64,000 nucleotides of DNA from Ensifer adhaerens (GCF_002940685.1 NZ_PNFP01000001.1:496001-560000), one strand, 5' to 3'; counted from the first letter of the stretch, positions 8,713-18,150 are shown. Notes: generated from the sequence alone by a model not told the origin. Numbers and translations: made by a program.

Positions 8713-8979
8713 ATGTCGGACGGAATGAACAAATTCTTGGGTGACTCGCCGCTGCGCGTGCTGGTCAAGCTCATTGTGGTGTCGATCCTCGTCGGCTTCG
8801 TCATGAGGATGTTCGGCTGGTATCCGACCGATATCTACTTTGCCGTCCGCAACTTCCTGCTCGACCTCTGGTACACAGGCTTTGCAGCCCTTGGCCGGGT
8901 GGGTGACTACCTGCTGCTCGGTGCCGTGATCGTCGTGCCGGCCTTCGTCATCCTCCGTGTCCTGAACTACCGGCGCTGA
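8713..8979 (+). CDS. DUF6460-like two-helix membrane protein
   Basis: Small protein of 88 residues with two hydrophobic segments (about 18-36 and 62-80) separated by an aromatic amphipathic stretch. It resembles a short alphaproteobacterial family now called DUF6460, of unknown function. ATG 8713 is chosen because AGGAGAAG lies eight bases upstream. Its stop lies two bases before the next ATG, so it probably forms an operon with the CAP-domain lipoprotein. Confidence 0.75.
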   Translation: MSDGMNKFLGDSPLRVLVKLIVVSILVGFVMRMFGWYPTDIYFAVRNFLLDLWYTGFAALGRVGDYLLLGAVIVVPAFVILRVLNYRR

Positions 8980-8981
8980 CG

Positions 8982-9485
8982 ATGCAGGACGGTTTTCTTC
9001 TGATCGAACGCCGCGGCCTGTTGCGCGCAACCGCCATCCTATCGCTCGGCGCGCTGGCCGGCTGCACCACCTCCAAGGTATTGACGCCCGAAAGCGGTAC
9101 CGGCAGCGACCAGACCGAGGCGAGTCTCGGCTATGTCAACAAGCTGCGCAAGGGCAAGGGGCTGACCGCGCTCGTCGCCGACCACGCGGCCTCGGTCGCC
9201 GCCATGAACCAGGCGGCGCGCATGGCCAAATCGGGCAAGATGCAGCATCTGATCGGCTGGAACGACAGTTTCTACGACCGCATGAAGGGCCAGGGTGTGA
9301 CGCTTCCGGCCGCCGAAAACATCGCCGTGGGCCAGGACGACGCCGCGCGCGCCTATGACGCCTGGTACAAGTCGCCCAAGCATCTCGAAAACATGCTCGG
9401 CAACTACCGCGGCCTCGGCGTCGCGGTGGCCCAGAACGCCGCTTCGGGCAACCGCCCCTTCTGGGCGATGGTGCTTTCGGGCTGA
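8982..9485 (+). CDS. CAP-domain (SCP-like) putative lipoprotein
   Basis: Secreted protein of 167 residues. The N-terminus has an RRGLLRAT twin-arginine-like stretch, a hydrophobic core and a lipobox LAGC with the lipidated cysteine at residue 28, so export followed by lipidation is likely. The mature part is a CAP/SCP-PR1 domain: VNKLRKGKGL, AARMAKSGKMQH, the AENIAVG segment and the WYKSPKHLENML segment are recognisable. Bacterial CAP proteins are envelope proteins of mostly unknown role. It follows the small membrane gene by only two bases. Confidence 0.82.
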   Translation: MQDGFLLIERRGLLRATAILSLGALAGCTTSKVLTPESGTGSDQTEASLGYVNKLRKGKGLTALVADHAASVAAMNQAARMAKSGKMQHLIGWNDSFYDRMKGQGVTLPAAENIAVGQDDAARAYDAWYKSPKHLENMLGNYRGLGVAVAQNAASGNRPFWAMVLSG

Positions 9486-9509
9486 TCCGGCCCAGCGATC
9501 TCCGTAGAC

Positions 9510-9710
9510 GACTGCCCCTCATCCCCCTGCCGGGACCTTCTCCCCGCAGGCGGGGAGAAGGGGACGCATAGCACCCCCTCATTCAAACAGCCGCAACTTC
9601 AACATCGTGCCTTCCCACTGACGTTTAACGACAGATGCGCTTTGCGTTTGCCACGTCCCCTCGCCCCTCCCGCGGGGAGAGGGTTAGGGTGAGGGGCTCT
9701 TGCCGCACTG
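9510..9710. repeat. Pair of related intergenic palindromic repeats in opposite orientation
   Basis: A perfect 12-base inverted repeat (CCTTCTCCCCGC, 9536-9547 with 9550-9561) and a second, related GC-rich palindrome at about 9654-9700 (containing CGCGGGGAGAGGG and TTAGGGTGAGGGG) occupy most of the gene-free stretch 9486-9802. The second is a diverged reverse complement of the first. Sequences of this style are scattered between genes in many rhizobial genomes as RIME/palindromic-element type repeats. Nothing else is recognisable in the interval; the MATE gene promoter must lie in its right part. Confidence 0.7.
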
Positions 9711-9802
9711 AGATGTTTTTGGCCACGGCTGCACGGCGCGCTTGCATCCGCCCATGATCATTCCCTAAAACGATCATCGCTCCAACTCAGCCGGACCGTT
9801 CG

Positions 9803-11158
9803 ATGACCGCCTCTTCCGCCTCGCCGAGCGACGCTGCCGGCCCGTTCCATGTCACCCATCGGCTGATCCTGGCGATCGCGCTGCCGATGACGCTCGGCTT
9901 CCTGACGACGCCCCTGCTCGGGCTGGTCGACACCGCCGTCGTCGGCCGCATGGGGCAGGCGACGCTTCTCGCGGGTCTTGCGGTCGGTGCCATCCTGTTC
10001 GACCTGATCTTCACCACGTTCAACTTCCTGCGCGCAGCCACGACCGGATTGGTCGCCCAGGCCTATGGTCGCGGCGACCGGCGCGAGCAGCAGGCGGTGT
10101 TCTGGCGCTCGCTCGTCATCGCGCTCATTTGCGGCACGGTCAGCCTTCTCGTCTCACCGCTTCTCCTGTCCGGCGGTCTTTGGCTGATGGGACCTGAGCC
10201 GGAAGTGGCAGCCGTCACCAGCAGCTACTTCCTCTGTCGCATCATTTCGGCACCGGCGGCGCTTGCCAACTACGCCATCCTCGGCTTCGTGCTCGGCCGC
10301 GGAGAGGGCACCATCGGCCTAATGCTGCAGACGCTGATCAACGGCATCAACATCGTGCTGTCGATCCTGCTCGGCTTGGTCTTCGGCTGGGGTGTGATCG
10401 GTGTCGCGCTCGCCACCGTCACCGGCGAGATCGTCGGCGCGCTTGCCGGATTTGCCATCGTCTACGGCCGCTTCGACCGCAAGGATGCGCCGCGCTGGGC
10501 CGAGATCTTCGATCGCGAACGGCTGAAGCCGCTCTTCGGGCTCAACCGCGACATCATGATCCGTTCCTTCGTGCTGCTCGCCGCCTTCACGCTGATGACG
10601 CGCATCGGTACCGCCTTCGGGCCGGTGACGCTTGCGGCGAACGCCGTGCTGATGACGATCTTTCTGGTGGCCGGCTACTATCTCGACGGGCTCGCCAACG
10701 CCGCCGAACAGCTCATCGGCCGCTCGATCGGAGCCCGCTACCGTCCGGCCTTCGACCGGGCGCTGCGGCTCACGGCCGCCTGGGCGCTGGGGCTTGCGCT
10801 GGTGACGACCGTTGCCTTCCTGCTGTTCGGCGACGGGCTCATCGATCTGCTGACGACAGCGCCCGACGTTCGCGCCGAGGCCTACGAATATCTGCCCTGG
10901 GCGGCCGTGACGGCGATGACGGGCGCGCTCGCCTTCCTGATGGATGGCGTCTTCATCGGCGCCACCTGGTCGCGCGAGATGCGCAACATGATGATCGTGG
11001 CCTTCGTCGGCTACGCCGCAGCGCTCGCCGTGCTGGTCCCCGCCTTCGGCAACCATGGCCTCTGGGCGGGTCTCAACCTGTTCCTGTTGATGCGCGGCCT
11101 GTTCCTGCTGTCGCGAATTCCGACAAAGGCGCGTCAGACGTTCCGGCCGGCCCAATAG
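9803..11158 (+). CDS. MATE family (DinF-like) efflux transporter
   Basis: Inner-membrane transporter of 451 residues with about twelve transmembrane helices arranged as two MATE halves. The N-terminal helix 1 segment (LAIALPMTLGFLTTPLLGLVD followed by TAVVGRMG) and the loop GLVAQAYGRGDRREQQAVFW are typical of the DinF branch. It would export cationic or other small molecules using a sodium or proton gradient; the substrate is unknown. Its 3' end overlaps the convergent pyrD gene by 25 bases. Confidence 0.88.
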   Translation: MTASSASPSDAAGPFHVTHRLILAIALPMTLGFLTTPLLGLVDTAVVGRMGQATLLAGLAVGAILFDLIFTTFNFLRAATTGLVAQAYGRGDRREQQAVFWRSLVIALICGTVSLLVSPLLLSGGLWLMGPEPEVAAVTSSYFLCRIISAPAALANYAILGFVLGRGEGTIGLMLQTLINGINIVLSILLGLVFGWGVIGVALATVTGEIVGALAGFAIVYGRFDRKDAPRWAEIFDRERLKPLFGLNRDIMIRSFVLLAAFTLMTRIGTAFGPVTLAANAVLMTIFLVAGYYLDGLANAAEQLIGRSIGARYRPAFDRALRLTAAWALGLALVTTVAFLLFGDGLIDLLTTAPDVRAEAYEYLPWAAVTAMTGALAFLMDGVFIGATWSREMRNMMIVAFVGYAAALAVLVPAFGNHGLWAGLNLFLLMRGLFLLSRIPTKARQTFRPAQ

Positions 11159-12219
11159 TCGAGGCGGCTGTCTCTGATATCGCGGATCGAGGTAAGCCGC
11201 TCGCGATCGCACAACGCGGAGAGCCCACGCACGATGCGGCCGGGAAGGGCCGGGCCCTCATAGACCATGCAGGAATAGAGCTGCACCAGGTCGGCGCCGG
11301 CGCGGATCTTTTCGGCAGCGGTTTCGGCAGAGCTGACGCCGCCGACGCCGATGATCGGCAGCTTCGGGCCGACGCGGTTGCGCATGCGGGCAAGCACCGC
11401 CGTCGACTTCTCAAAGAGTGGCTTGCCCGAGAGGCCGCCGGACTCCTTCGCTTGGGCCTGATCCTGCAGGCCGTCGCGCGACAGCGTCGTGTTGGAGACG
11501 ATCAGGCCGTCGAGATTGTGCGCCAGCACTTCGGCAGCGATATCGTCCATGCCCTCTTCGGTGAGATCGGGCGCGATCTTCAGGAAGACGGGAACGCGGC
11601 GATTGCTGCGCAGCGCCTCTTCGTCGCGCGCCGAGAGCACGGCGGACAGGAGGGCGGCGAGGCTTTCGCGCGCCTGCAGGTCGCGCAGGCCCGGCGTGTT
11701 CGGCGAGGAAATGTTGGCGGTGAAATAGCGGGCGACCGAATAGAACGTGTGGATGCCGGCGACATAGTCGGCGATGCGGTCGGCGCTGTCCTTGTTGGCG
11801 CCGATATTGACGCCGATCAGCGCATCCCGCGGGCAGGCCTTCAGCCGTGCCAGCGCTGCGCCATGGCCTTCGTTGTTGAAGCCGAGCCGGTTGATGACGG
11901 CCTCGTCCTCGACCAGACGGAAGATGCGCGGCTTGTCGTTGCCGGCCTGCGGCTTCGGCGTCACGGTGCCGATCTCGGTGAAGCCGAAGCCGATCTTCAA
12001 AAGCGCTTCCGGCACCTCGGCGTTCTTGTCGTAGCCGGCCGCCATGCCGATCGGGTTCGGGAACGCGATCCCGGCAATCGTCTGGGAAAGCCGTTTGTCG
12101 GCTCCGGCCGGACAGCTCGGTACCAGCCCCGTCTTCAGCGCCTTGATCGACAGGCCGTGTGCCGCCTCGGGATCGAAGAGGAAGAGGCCGCGGCGGGCAA
12201 GACTGGTCAGCGGGTTCAT
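11134..12219 (-). CDS. pyrD: Quinone-dependent dihydroorotate dehydrogenase (class 2)
   Basis: Enzyme of 361 residues that oxidises dihydroorotate to orotate in pyrimidine synthesis, passing electrons to quinone at the inner membrane. Class 2 features are visible: an N-terminal helical extension (LARRGLFLFDPEAAHGLSIKAL), the FMN/substrate segment NPIGMAAGYDKNAE, the active-site serine loop NISSPNTPGLRDLQ, and the C-terminal phosphate-binding GVGGVSSAETA and LVQLYSCMVYEGP. Its ATG overlaps the stop of the DUF952 gene by four bases (ATGA), so the two are translated together. Confidence 0.95.
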   Translation of the reverse strand: MNPLTSLARRGLFLFDPEAAHGLSIKALKTGLVPSCPAGADKRLSQTIAGIAFPNPIGMAAGYDKNAEVPEALLKIGFGFTEIGTVTPKPQAGNDKPRIFRLVEDEAVINRLGFNNEGHGAALARLKACPRDALIGVNIGANKDSADRIADYVAGIHTFYSVARYFTANISSPNTPGLRDLQARESLAALLSAVLSARDEEALRSNRRVPVFLKIAPDLTEEGMDDIAAEVLAHNLDGLIVSNTTLSRDGLQDQAQAKESGGLSGKPLFEKSTAVLARMRNRVGPKLPIIGVGGVSSAETAAEKIRAGADLVQLYSCMVYEGPALPGRIVRGLSALCDRERLTSIRDIRDSRLDYWAGRNV

Positions 12220-12563
12220 GCGTCGAGTTCCGGGAAGGCATGCGCGCCATCGGCGCCGAGCGGCAGCGGCCTTTCCCAGGCCACGGCCGAGAGGAAAAGC
12301 GGGGCATAAAGATGCGGGAAGAGGGCGCCGCCGCGCGAGGGTTCATAGACCAGCTCTTCGCCAAGTGCGTCGCCGTCGACGGCGACCAAAAGCAGGCCTT
12401 CCTGTCCCTCGAAATAGCGCGCCGCCGTCTCGACGACCTGTTCGGCGGTCGAGAAATGGATGAAGCCGTCGGCGAGATCGACGGGTGCTCCGTCGAAACG
12501 TCCGCTGCGCTTGGCTTCCTGCCACAGCGAGGCCGGAACGATCTTGTAGATGATGGAACCCAT
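12216..12563 (-). CDS. DUF952 family protein
   Basis: Protein of 115 residues beginning MGSIIYKIVPASLWQEA and containing DGFIHFSTAEQVVETAARYF and LVYEPSRGGALFPHLYAPL, the conserved core of DUF952. The family has no established biochemical role; its fold is related to ADP-ribosyltransferase-like proteins. ATG 12563 is preferred to upstream in-frame starts because it gives the family N-terminus. It is the first gene of a two-gene unit with pyrD, joined by an ATGA overlap. This pairing recurs in alphaproteobacteria as far as I recall. Confidence 0.82.
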   Translation of the reverse strand: MGSIIYKIVPASLWQEAKRSGRFDGAPVDLADGFIHFSTAEQVVETAARYFEGQEGLLLVAVDGDALGEELVYEPSRGGALFPHLYAPLFLSAVAWERPLPLGADGAHAFPELDA

Positions 12564-12732
12564 GGTGCCCGTCTGTCCCCGTAATTTTCTGTCGTCGCCT
12601 TGCCGTAAATATCGGCGATTGTCCATCGCGGAAGGACGACGATTCGCGCATAATCCGCGGTGAAGACCGATTTCGCTCTTCTCGTTCGCGCACATGTGAT
12701 GTTCCGACAAGGATCGTAACGGAGAAGATGTC

Positions 12733-13152
12733 ATGAAAAACGCTGCTGCCATACTTCTGTTCGGTATCGGGCTGGCACTGGCCGGCGGCGCCAGCGCGCA
12801 GGAACAGGCGCCCGGGCGCTATAGCATGCAGAAGTCCGAGACCGGCATCGCCCGGCTAGACACCCAGACGGGCGAGGTATCGCTCTGCCAGGAAAAAGAC
12901 GCGCAGCTCGTCTGCCGCATGGCGGCCGACGAACGCGCCGCCTTCGAACAGGAATTGGACCTTCTGACCAAGCGGGTCGAGGCCTTGGAAAAGGCGGCCA
13001 AAGCCGGTGAAAGTGTCGCAAAACAGGATCTTCCGGCCGAGGAAGAGATTGACCGCGCAATGGGCATCATGGAAAGAATGATGCGTAGGTTCATGGATAT
13101 CGTGAAGGATCTCGAAGGCAGCGACCCCGCCCAGGAGCCGCAGAAGACCTGA
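12733..13152 (+). CDS. Secreted coiled-coil protein of unknown function
   Basis: Protein of 139 residues with a clear signal peptide (1-22, cleavage after ASA). The mature chain has a short domain with two cysteines (VSLCQEKDAQLVCRMA), an acidic coiled coil (about residues 66-100, EQELDLLTKRVEALEKAAK) and a second amphipathic helix (MGIMERMMRRFMDIVKDLE). I do not recognise a named family. It lies 82 bases before the response regulator on the same strand, so a shared transcript is possible. A periplasmic or membrane-associated location is inferred from the signal peptide. Confidence 0.7.
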   Translation: MKNAAAILLFGIGLALAGGASAQEQAPGRYSMQKSETGIARLDTQTGEVSLCQEKDAQLVCRMAADERAAFEQELDLLTKRVEALEKAAKAGESVAKQDLPAEEEIDRAMGIMERMMRRFMDIVKDLEGSDPAQEPQKT

Positions 13153-13234
13153 GCTGCCGGATCGACCATGCGGGATGCGGATCGGCGCGTTGGGGGCGCG
13201 CAGGTTTCAACCCGGGCTCTTGGGAGGGAGCAGC

Positions 13235-13885
13235 ATGACACCGGACATGACCATCATCATCGCGGACGACCATCCGCTGTTTCGCGGCGCGATGCGCCAG
13301 GCGCTCAGCGGCATGGACGGGGCGCCCGCAATCGTCGAGGCAGGCGATTTCGCAGCCGCCCGCAAGGCAGCGGCCGATTGTCCGGATGCCGATCTCATGC
13401 TGCTCGACCTGACCATGCCGGGCGTCAGCGGGCTTTCCGGTCTGATAGCGCTTCGCGCCGAGTTTCCGAGCCTGCCTGTCATGGTGGTGTCCGCCCATGA
13501 CGATCCGGCCACGATCCATCGCGCGCTCGACCTCGGCGCATCAGGCTTTCTTTCTAAATCGGCCGGCATCGAGGAAATCCGCGAGGGGATCGAGAAGGTC
13601 ATGGCGGGCGAGGTCTTCGTTCCCGCCGGCTACGATCAGGCGCAGGAATACGAGCCCGAGGTCGCCGACCTGCTCCAGCGCCTGCAGACCTTGACGCCGC
13701 AGCAGTCGCGCGTGCTGAGTATGCTCGGAGAGGGCCTGCTCAACAAGCAGATCGCCTATGAACTCGGCGTATCCGAGGCGACGATCAAGGCCCATGTCTC
13801 GGCGATCCTGCTGAAGCTCAATGTCGACAGCCGCACCCAGGCGGTCATCCAGCTTTCGAAGATCGGCACTGTCGCCGCCGCCTGA
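13235..13885 (+). CDS. LuxR/NarL-type response regulator
   Basis: Two-component regulator of 216 residues. The receiver domain has the acidic pocket D11-D12, phospho-acceptor D58 (LMLLDLTMPG) and the lysine of GFLSKS near 107. The C-terminal half is a LuxR-type helix-turn-helix (LTPQQSRVLSMLGEGLLNKQ then VSEATIKAHVSAILLKL). ATG 13235 follows GGGAGGG. The gene converges on a transporter-linked hybrid histidine kinase whose stop is 63 bases away, and the pair resembles the CrbS/CrbR (MxtR/ErdR) systems that control acetate use in other proteobacteria. The pairing and the signal are inferred. Confidence 0.85.
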   Translation: MTPDMTIIIADDHPLFRGAMRQALSGMDGAPAIVEAGDFAAARKAAADCPDADLMLLDLTMPGVSGLSGLIALRAEFPSLPVMVVSAHDDPATIHRALDLGASGFLSKSAGIEEIREGIEKVMAGEVFVPAGYDQAQEYEPEVADLLQRLQTLTPQQSRVLSMLGEGLLNKQIAYELGVSEATIKAHVSAILLKLNVDSRTQAVIQLSKIGTVAAA

Positions 13886-13948
13886 TGCGGCCCTCCGTGG
13901 CTTTGTGATTTCCTCTTGTCTCAGCCGGCCCCGAGATGCGGGAGCCGC

Positions 13949-16900
13949 TCATTCCGCAGCCGTTCGCGCCGCCGTCGAAAGTTGCGTCAGCCAGGCGCGC
14001 ATCGCCGCCGGGCGCACCGGTTTGTTCTGGATCGCGATGCCGTCGCGTTCCGCCGCGGCGCGCACTTCCGGCGATCGGTCGGCCGTCACCAGCAGCGCCG
14101 GCGTCGCTTCGCCGGTCGAGGCCCGGATGCGCGCGACCGCCTCGATGCCGGTGCCGTCGTCGAGATGATAGTCGGCGATGATCGCATGCGGTTTCTCGCC
14201 GGGCTGCGCGCCAAATTCGGAACAGGCAGAAAGCGATTCCGCCGTGCTGACGACGCAGCCCCAGCCGGAAAGCAGTACCCGCATGCCCTCGAGAATCCGG
14301 GGTTCGTTGTCGATGCACAGCACGCGCAGGCCGGTGAGTGCCTCGCTTGCCTTGTGCTGCGACACCGGACGGACGGCGACCCGGTCGCCGGCGCTCGCGT
14401 CGAGCGGCAGCGTCACCTTGAAGGCCGTACCCTTGCCCGGCGTCGATTGCAGGCTGACCGGATGGTTGAGCACGCGCGAAATGCGATCGACGATCGAAAG
14501 ACCGAGGCCAAGGCCTGACGCCGTGCGGGCGCCCTCGTCGAGCCGGGCGAACTCCTTGAAGACGGTGCGGAACTTGGAAGACGGAATGCCGATGCCGGAA
14601 TCGAGCACCTCGATCGTCGCCATCGCACCGCGTCTGCGCACCCCGACCAGCACCTTGCCGGTGAGCGTATACTTGATCGCATTCGAGACGAGGTTCTGCA
14701 CCACGCGGCGAAGCAGGTTGGGATCGCTGCGCACGACGAGCGATGTCGGCATGATCACGAGCTCCAGGTCCTTGGCGCGCGCCATCGGTGCAAAGTCGGT
14801 CTCGATCCTTCTGAGCAGGTCGTTGAGCGGGACGGATTGTATCCGCGCCTTCATGGCGCCGGTGTCGAGGCGGGAAATGTCGAGCACGGCACCGAGAATG
14901 GCCTCGACCGATTCCAGCGAGGAATCGATGTTTTCGACCAGCGTGCTGTTGTCGGATTCGCCGAGCCGTTCGACCAGCGACGACGAATAGAGCCGCGCGG
15001 CGTTGAGCGGCTGCAGGATATCGTGGCCGGCGGCGGCGAAGAACCGGGTCTTGCCGATATTGGCCTCTTCCGCGGCCGCGCGCGCTTCGGCAAGCTCCCG
15101 GTTCACCCGGGTGAGTTCGCCCGTACGTTCGGCGACGCGCAGTTCCAGCGTCTCGTTTGCCTGCTTCAGCGCCATGTCGGCCGCGACGCGCTGGGTGATG
15201 TCGGTATAGGTGGTGACGATGCCCTTGTCGGGCATGGCGTTGGTGCGCACTTCGATGATGCGCTCGCCGTTGCCGAGTTCGAGCAGGAAGGGTTTGTCGA
15301 GCGTCAGGAAGTTGGCGATCAACCCCTTTTCCTGTTCCTTGCGGATGTCGCCGCGCTTGGTGAGGGTGGCGACGATATCGGCAAGCGGGAAGCCGACCTG
15401 GCCGGCAGCCTCCGGCAGGTCGAGAAGCTGGCGAAAGCGCCGGTTCCAGATGATCAGGTTGTTGGCATTGTCGAAGACGGCGATGCCCTGGTCCATCTGC
15501 GCAAGCGCGGTGTTGAGCATATCCTGATTGTATTGCAGCGCCTCGCTCGCCTGGTCGAGCAGCCAGGCCGTCTCGGACGACGTGTCGTCGCCGCGCTGCA
15601 GCGCCAGCGACAGCACCAGCCGCGCCGAGGACGAGCCGATGGCGCTGCCGAGCAGTTGCTCGGAGAAATGCACCACCGCCATGTCGGCAGGCGCATTGTC
15701 GTCGAGCCAGCGGCCGGTCTGGCGCTCATAGGTATGGAAGGAGCGCTGCATGCGCTCGGCGCCCATGTAGCGCGCGATCGTCGCCTTGAGGTCGCGCACG
15801 GTGACCTTGGTCTTGCGGCCGCGAAAGGCGCCTTCGGTTCGCGATCGGCGGGTGATGAACACGCCGGCCTGGAAACGCTCGATCGGTTTCGGCGTGCGTG
15901 TCAGCGATCCGAGGACATAGGTGGTGCAGTTGACGAGCAGGCTGAGTGTCGTCGCGTTGACCAGCGGATCGGCGTCGGGGCCCGAGAACATGTCGGTGAA
16001 GGGCAACAGGAAGCTTAAGACCGTCGTCGCCACGTGGGAGTTGTCGGGGCCGCCGAGGCTCGGCAGGAAGAGCAGATAGGCCCAGACGAGGAAGCCCGAG
16101 ACCATGCCGGTGATCGCGCCGCGGGCGTTGGCCTGTCGCCAGACGAGGCCGCCGAGCAATGCTGGCGCCATCTGCGAGATCGCGACGAAGGAGAGAAGCC
16201 CGAGCGAGGCGAGACCGGCGCTGATGTCGGCGGAGCGATAGTAGCCGTAGCCAAGCAGCAGGACGACGAAGATCGCCGAGCGGCGGATGTTGAGCAACGT
16301 GCCGGCCAGGTTTTCCTGCAGGCCGCCGCGCTGGCTGAGATTGCGGCGCAGGAACACCGGCATGACGATATCGTTGGAGATCATGATCGATAGCGCCACG
16401 GAGGCGACGATCACCATGGCGGTCGCAGCCGAAAAGCCGCCGATGAAGGTAATCAGCGTCAGCACCGGCAGGCCGTTGGCGAGCGGCAGGGTCAAGAGAT
16501 AGAGATCCGCATCGCCGGAGCCGGAAAAGGTGAGAATGCCGGCGATCGCAATCGGCAGCACGAAGAGATTGATGCCGATCAGATAGAGCGGAAAGAGTAT
16601 GCCGGCGGTGCGAAGCTCGCCTTCGGTCCGGTTTTCGACGACGGTCACATGGAACTGCCTGGGCAGCATGATGATCGCGAAGGCAGAGGTGACGATCAAA
16701 AGGATCCAGCGCGCCGTCGGGGTCTCGTAGGACAGCGCCGACTGCACGGCCGGGCTCTGTTGAGCGAGCGACCAGAGATCGGCCGGGCCGTTGAAGATGA
16801 CGAAGACGATGTAGAAGCCGGCGGTGACGAGCGCCACCAGCTTCACCAGTGACTCCATCGCGATCGCGAGGATGAGCCCGTCCTGGTGCTCCGTCGCATC

Positions 16901-17452
16901 GGTGTGGCGGGTGCCGAAGACGATGGCGAAACAGGCGAGGAACAATGTGACGAGCAGGGGAAGCTCGATGTAGCTCTGCCCGGCGCCGATACCGTAGTCG
17001 CTGGTGTTGATCATCGCTGCGACCGAGCTCGAAATCGCCTTCAGCTGCAGCGCGATGTAGGGAATGGCGCCAACGAGTGAAATCAGCGCGACGATCGCGG
17101 CCACCGCCGGGTTCTTGCCGTAGCGCGCTGCGATGAAGTCGGCGACCGATGTCAGCTTCTCGGTCTTGGCAAGGCGGATGATCTTGCGGATCAGCGGCAT
17201 GCCGAGCGTGAACATCAGGATCGGGCCGATATAGATGCCGGTGAACTCGAGCCCGCGTTCGGCCGCAAGCCCGATGCCGCCGAAGTAGGTCCAGGAGGTG
17301 CAATAGATGGCGAGGCTGAGCGCATAGACGAGCGGTCTGCCCTTCAGCGCAGCGCTGTTCCTCCTGGCCCGCCGGTCGCCATAGCTTGCCACCGCAAAGA
17401 GCAGCAGCAGATAGGCGAAGGCCGAGGCAAAGATGACCGAACCCGAAAGCAT
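13949..17452 (-). CDS. Sodium/solute symporter-linked PAS hybrid histidine kinase
   Basis: Membrane protein of 1167 residues. Residues 1 to about 500 form a sodium:solute symporter (SLC5-like) domain with some thirteen helices. A basic linker and helical STAC-like segment (about 540-620) follow, then a PAS domain (about 645-765), a coiled coil, a HisKA dimerisation domain with the phospho-histidine in AAAGHDILQPLNAARL (near 807), a HATPase domain (N box NLVSNAIKYT near 924; DSGIGIP near 952) and a C-terminal receiver with its aspartate in IIADYHLDDGTG (near 1095). This is the CrbS/MxtR/CbrA layout, in which the transporter part senses or carries the ligand. The convergent response regulator is the likely partner. 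Confidence 0.88.
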   Translation of the reverse strand: MLSGSVIFASAFAYLLLLFAVASYGDRRARRNSAALKGRPLVYALSLAIYCTSWTYFGGIGLAAERGLEFTGIYIGPILMFTLGMPLIRKIIRLAKTEKLTSVADFIAARYGKNPAVAAIVALISLVGAIPYIALQLKAISSSVAAMINTSDYGIGAGQSYIELPLLVTLFLACFAIVFGTRHTDATEHQDGLILAIAMESLVKLVALVTAGFYIVFVIFNGPADLWSLAQQSPAVQSALSYETPTARWILLIVTSAFAIIMLPRQFHVTVVENRTEGELRTAGILFPLYLIGINLFVLPIAIAGILTFSGSGDADLYLLTLPLANGLPVLTLITFIGGFSAATAMVIVASVALSIMISNDIVMPVFLRRNLSQRGGLQENLAGTLLNIRRSAIFVVLLLGYGYYRSADISAGLASLGLLSFVAISQMAPALLGGLVWRQANARGAITGMVSGFLVWAYLLFLPSLGGPDNSHVATTVLSFLLPFTDMFSGPDADPLVNATTLSLLVNCTTYVLGSLTRTPKPIERFQAGVFITRRSRTEGAFRGRKTKVTVRDLKATIARYMGAERMQRSFHTYERQTGRWLDDNAPADMAVVHFSEQLLGSAIGSSSARLVLSLALQRGDDTSSETAWLLDQASEALQYNQDMLNTALAQMDQGIAVFDNANNLIIWNRRFRQLLDLPEAAGQVGFPLADIVATLTKRGDIRKEQEKGLIANFLTLDKPFLLELGNGERIIEVRTNAMPDKGIVTTYTDITQRVAADMALKQANETLELRVAERTGELTRVNRELAEARAAAEEANIGKTRFFAAAGHDILQPLNAARLYSSSLVERLGESDNSTLVENIDSSLESVEAILGAVLDISRLDTGAMKARIQSVPLNDLLRRIETDFAPMARAKDLELVIMPTSLVVRSDPNLLRRVVQNLVSNAIKYTLTGKVLVGVRRRGAMATIEVLDSGIGIPSSKFRTVFKEFARLDEGARTASGLGLGLSIVDRISRVLNHPVSLQSTPGKGTAFKVTLPLDASAGDRVAVRPVSQHKASEALTGLRVLCIDNEPRILEGMRVLLSGWGCVVSTAESLSACSEFGAQPGEKPHAIIADYHLDDGTGIEAVARIRASTGEATPALLVTADRSPEVRAAAERDGIAIQNKPVRPAAMRAWLTQLSTAARTAAE

Positions 17453-17713
17453 GCCTCATTCCTCCAGGATGGAGCATAGGACAAGTCCGCCGGGTTGAGA
17501 ATTGCCCGCCGCATGAGTCTTAAGTTCAAGGCCCGACAGGAGAAATCGGCATGCGTCGCACGCCCGTTCCTCGTTGTTGCTCTATCCGCCGCTAATTGAT
17601 CAAAGGCAAAGAAAGGTTTTCTCGCTGCCCGCTTTGGTTTAGTTTCCGTAAACGCTTGCAGCGCGGGACAGCGCCGCCGGCCGTTTTCAAACGGGGATAA
17701 TACGGAGAGATTT

Positions 17714-18142
17714 ATGCTGAATGAGTTCAAGGAGTTTATTGCCCGCGGGAACGTGATGGATCTCGCGGTCGGTGTCATCATCGGCGCCGCCTTCAACAAG
17801 ATCGTGACGTCGGTCGTCGAAGACCTTGTCATGCCGATTGTCGGTGCGCTCACCGGCGGCGGCTTCGATTTCTCCAATTATTTCGTGCCGCTTTCGGCCA
17901 ACGTGACGGCCACGTCTCTCGCCGCTGCGCGCCAGCAGGGCGCCGTCTTTGCCTACGGCAACTTCATCACCGTGCTCATCAACTTCCTGATCCTTGCGTG
18001 GATCATCTTCCTGATGATCAAGGCCGTGAACCGCATGCGCACTTCGCTTGAAAAGCAGAAGGAAGCAGCCCCGGCCGCACCGCCGGCGGAAGACATTCAG
18101 CTCCTCGGCGAAATCCGCGACCTGCTGAAGCAGCGCGCGTGA
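17714..18142 (+). CDS. mscL: Large-conductance mechanosensitive channel
   Basis: Channel of 142 residues that opens at high membrane tension to release solutes during hypo-osmotic shock. The start [21 protein letters not shown] and the first helix [22 protein letters not shown] are the near-invariant MscL signature; the second helix lies at about 78-102 and the C-terminal bundle ends with [16 protein letters not shown] lies upstream of the ATG. The gene is monocistronic and followed by a GC-rich hairpin. Confidence 0.96.
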   Translation: MLNEFKEFIARGNVMDLAVGVIIGAAFNKIVTSVVEDLVMPIVGALTGGGFDFSNYFVPLSANVTATSLAAARQQGAVFAYGNFITVLINFLILAWIIFLMIKAVNRMRTSLEKQKEAAPAAPPAEDIQLLGEIRDLLKQRA

Positions 18143-18150
18143 CCTTTTCC

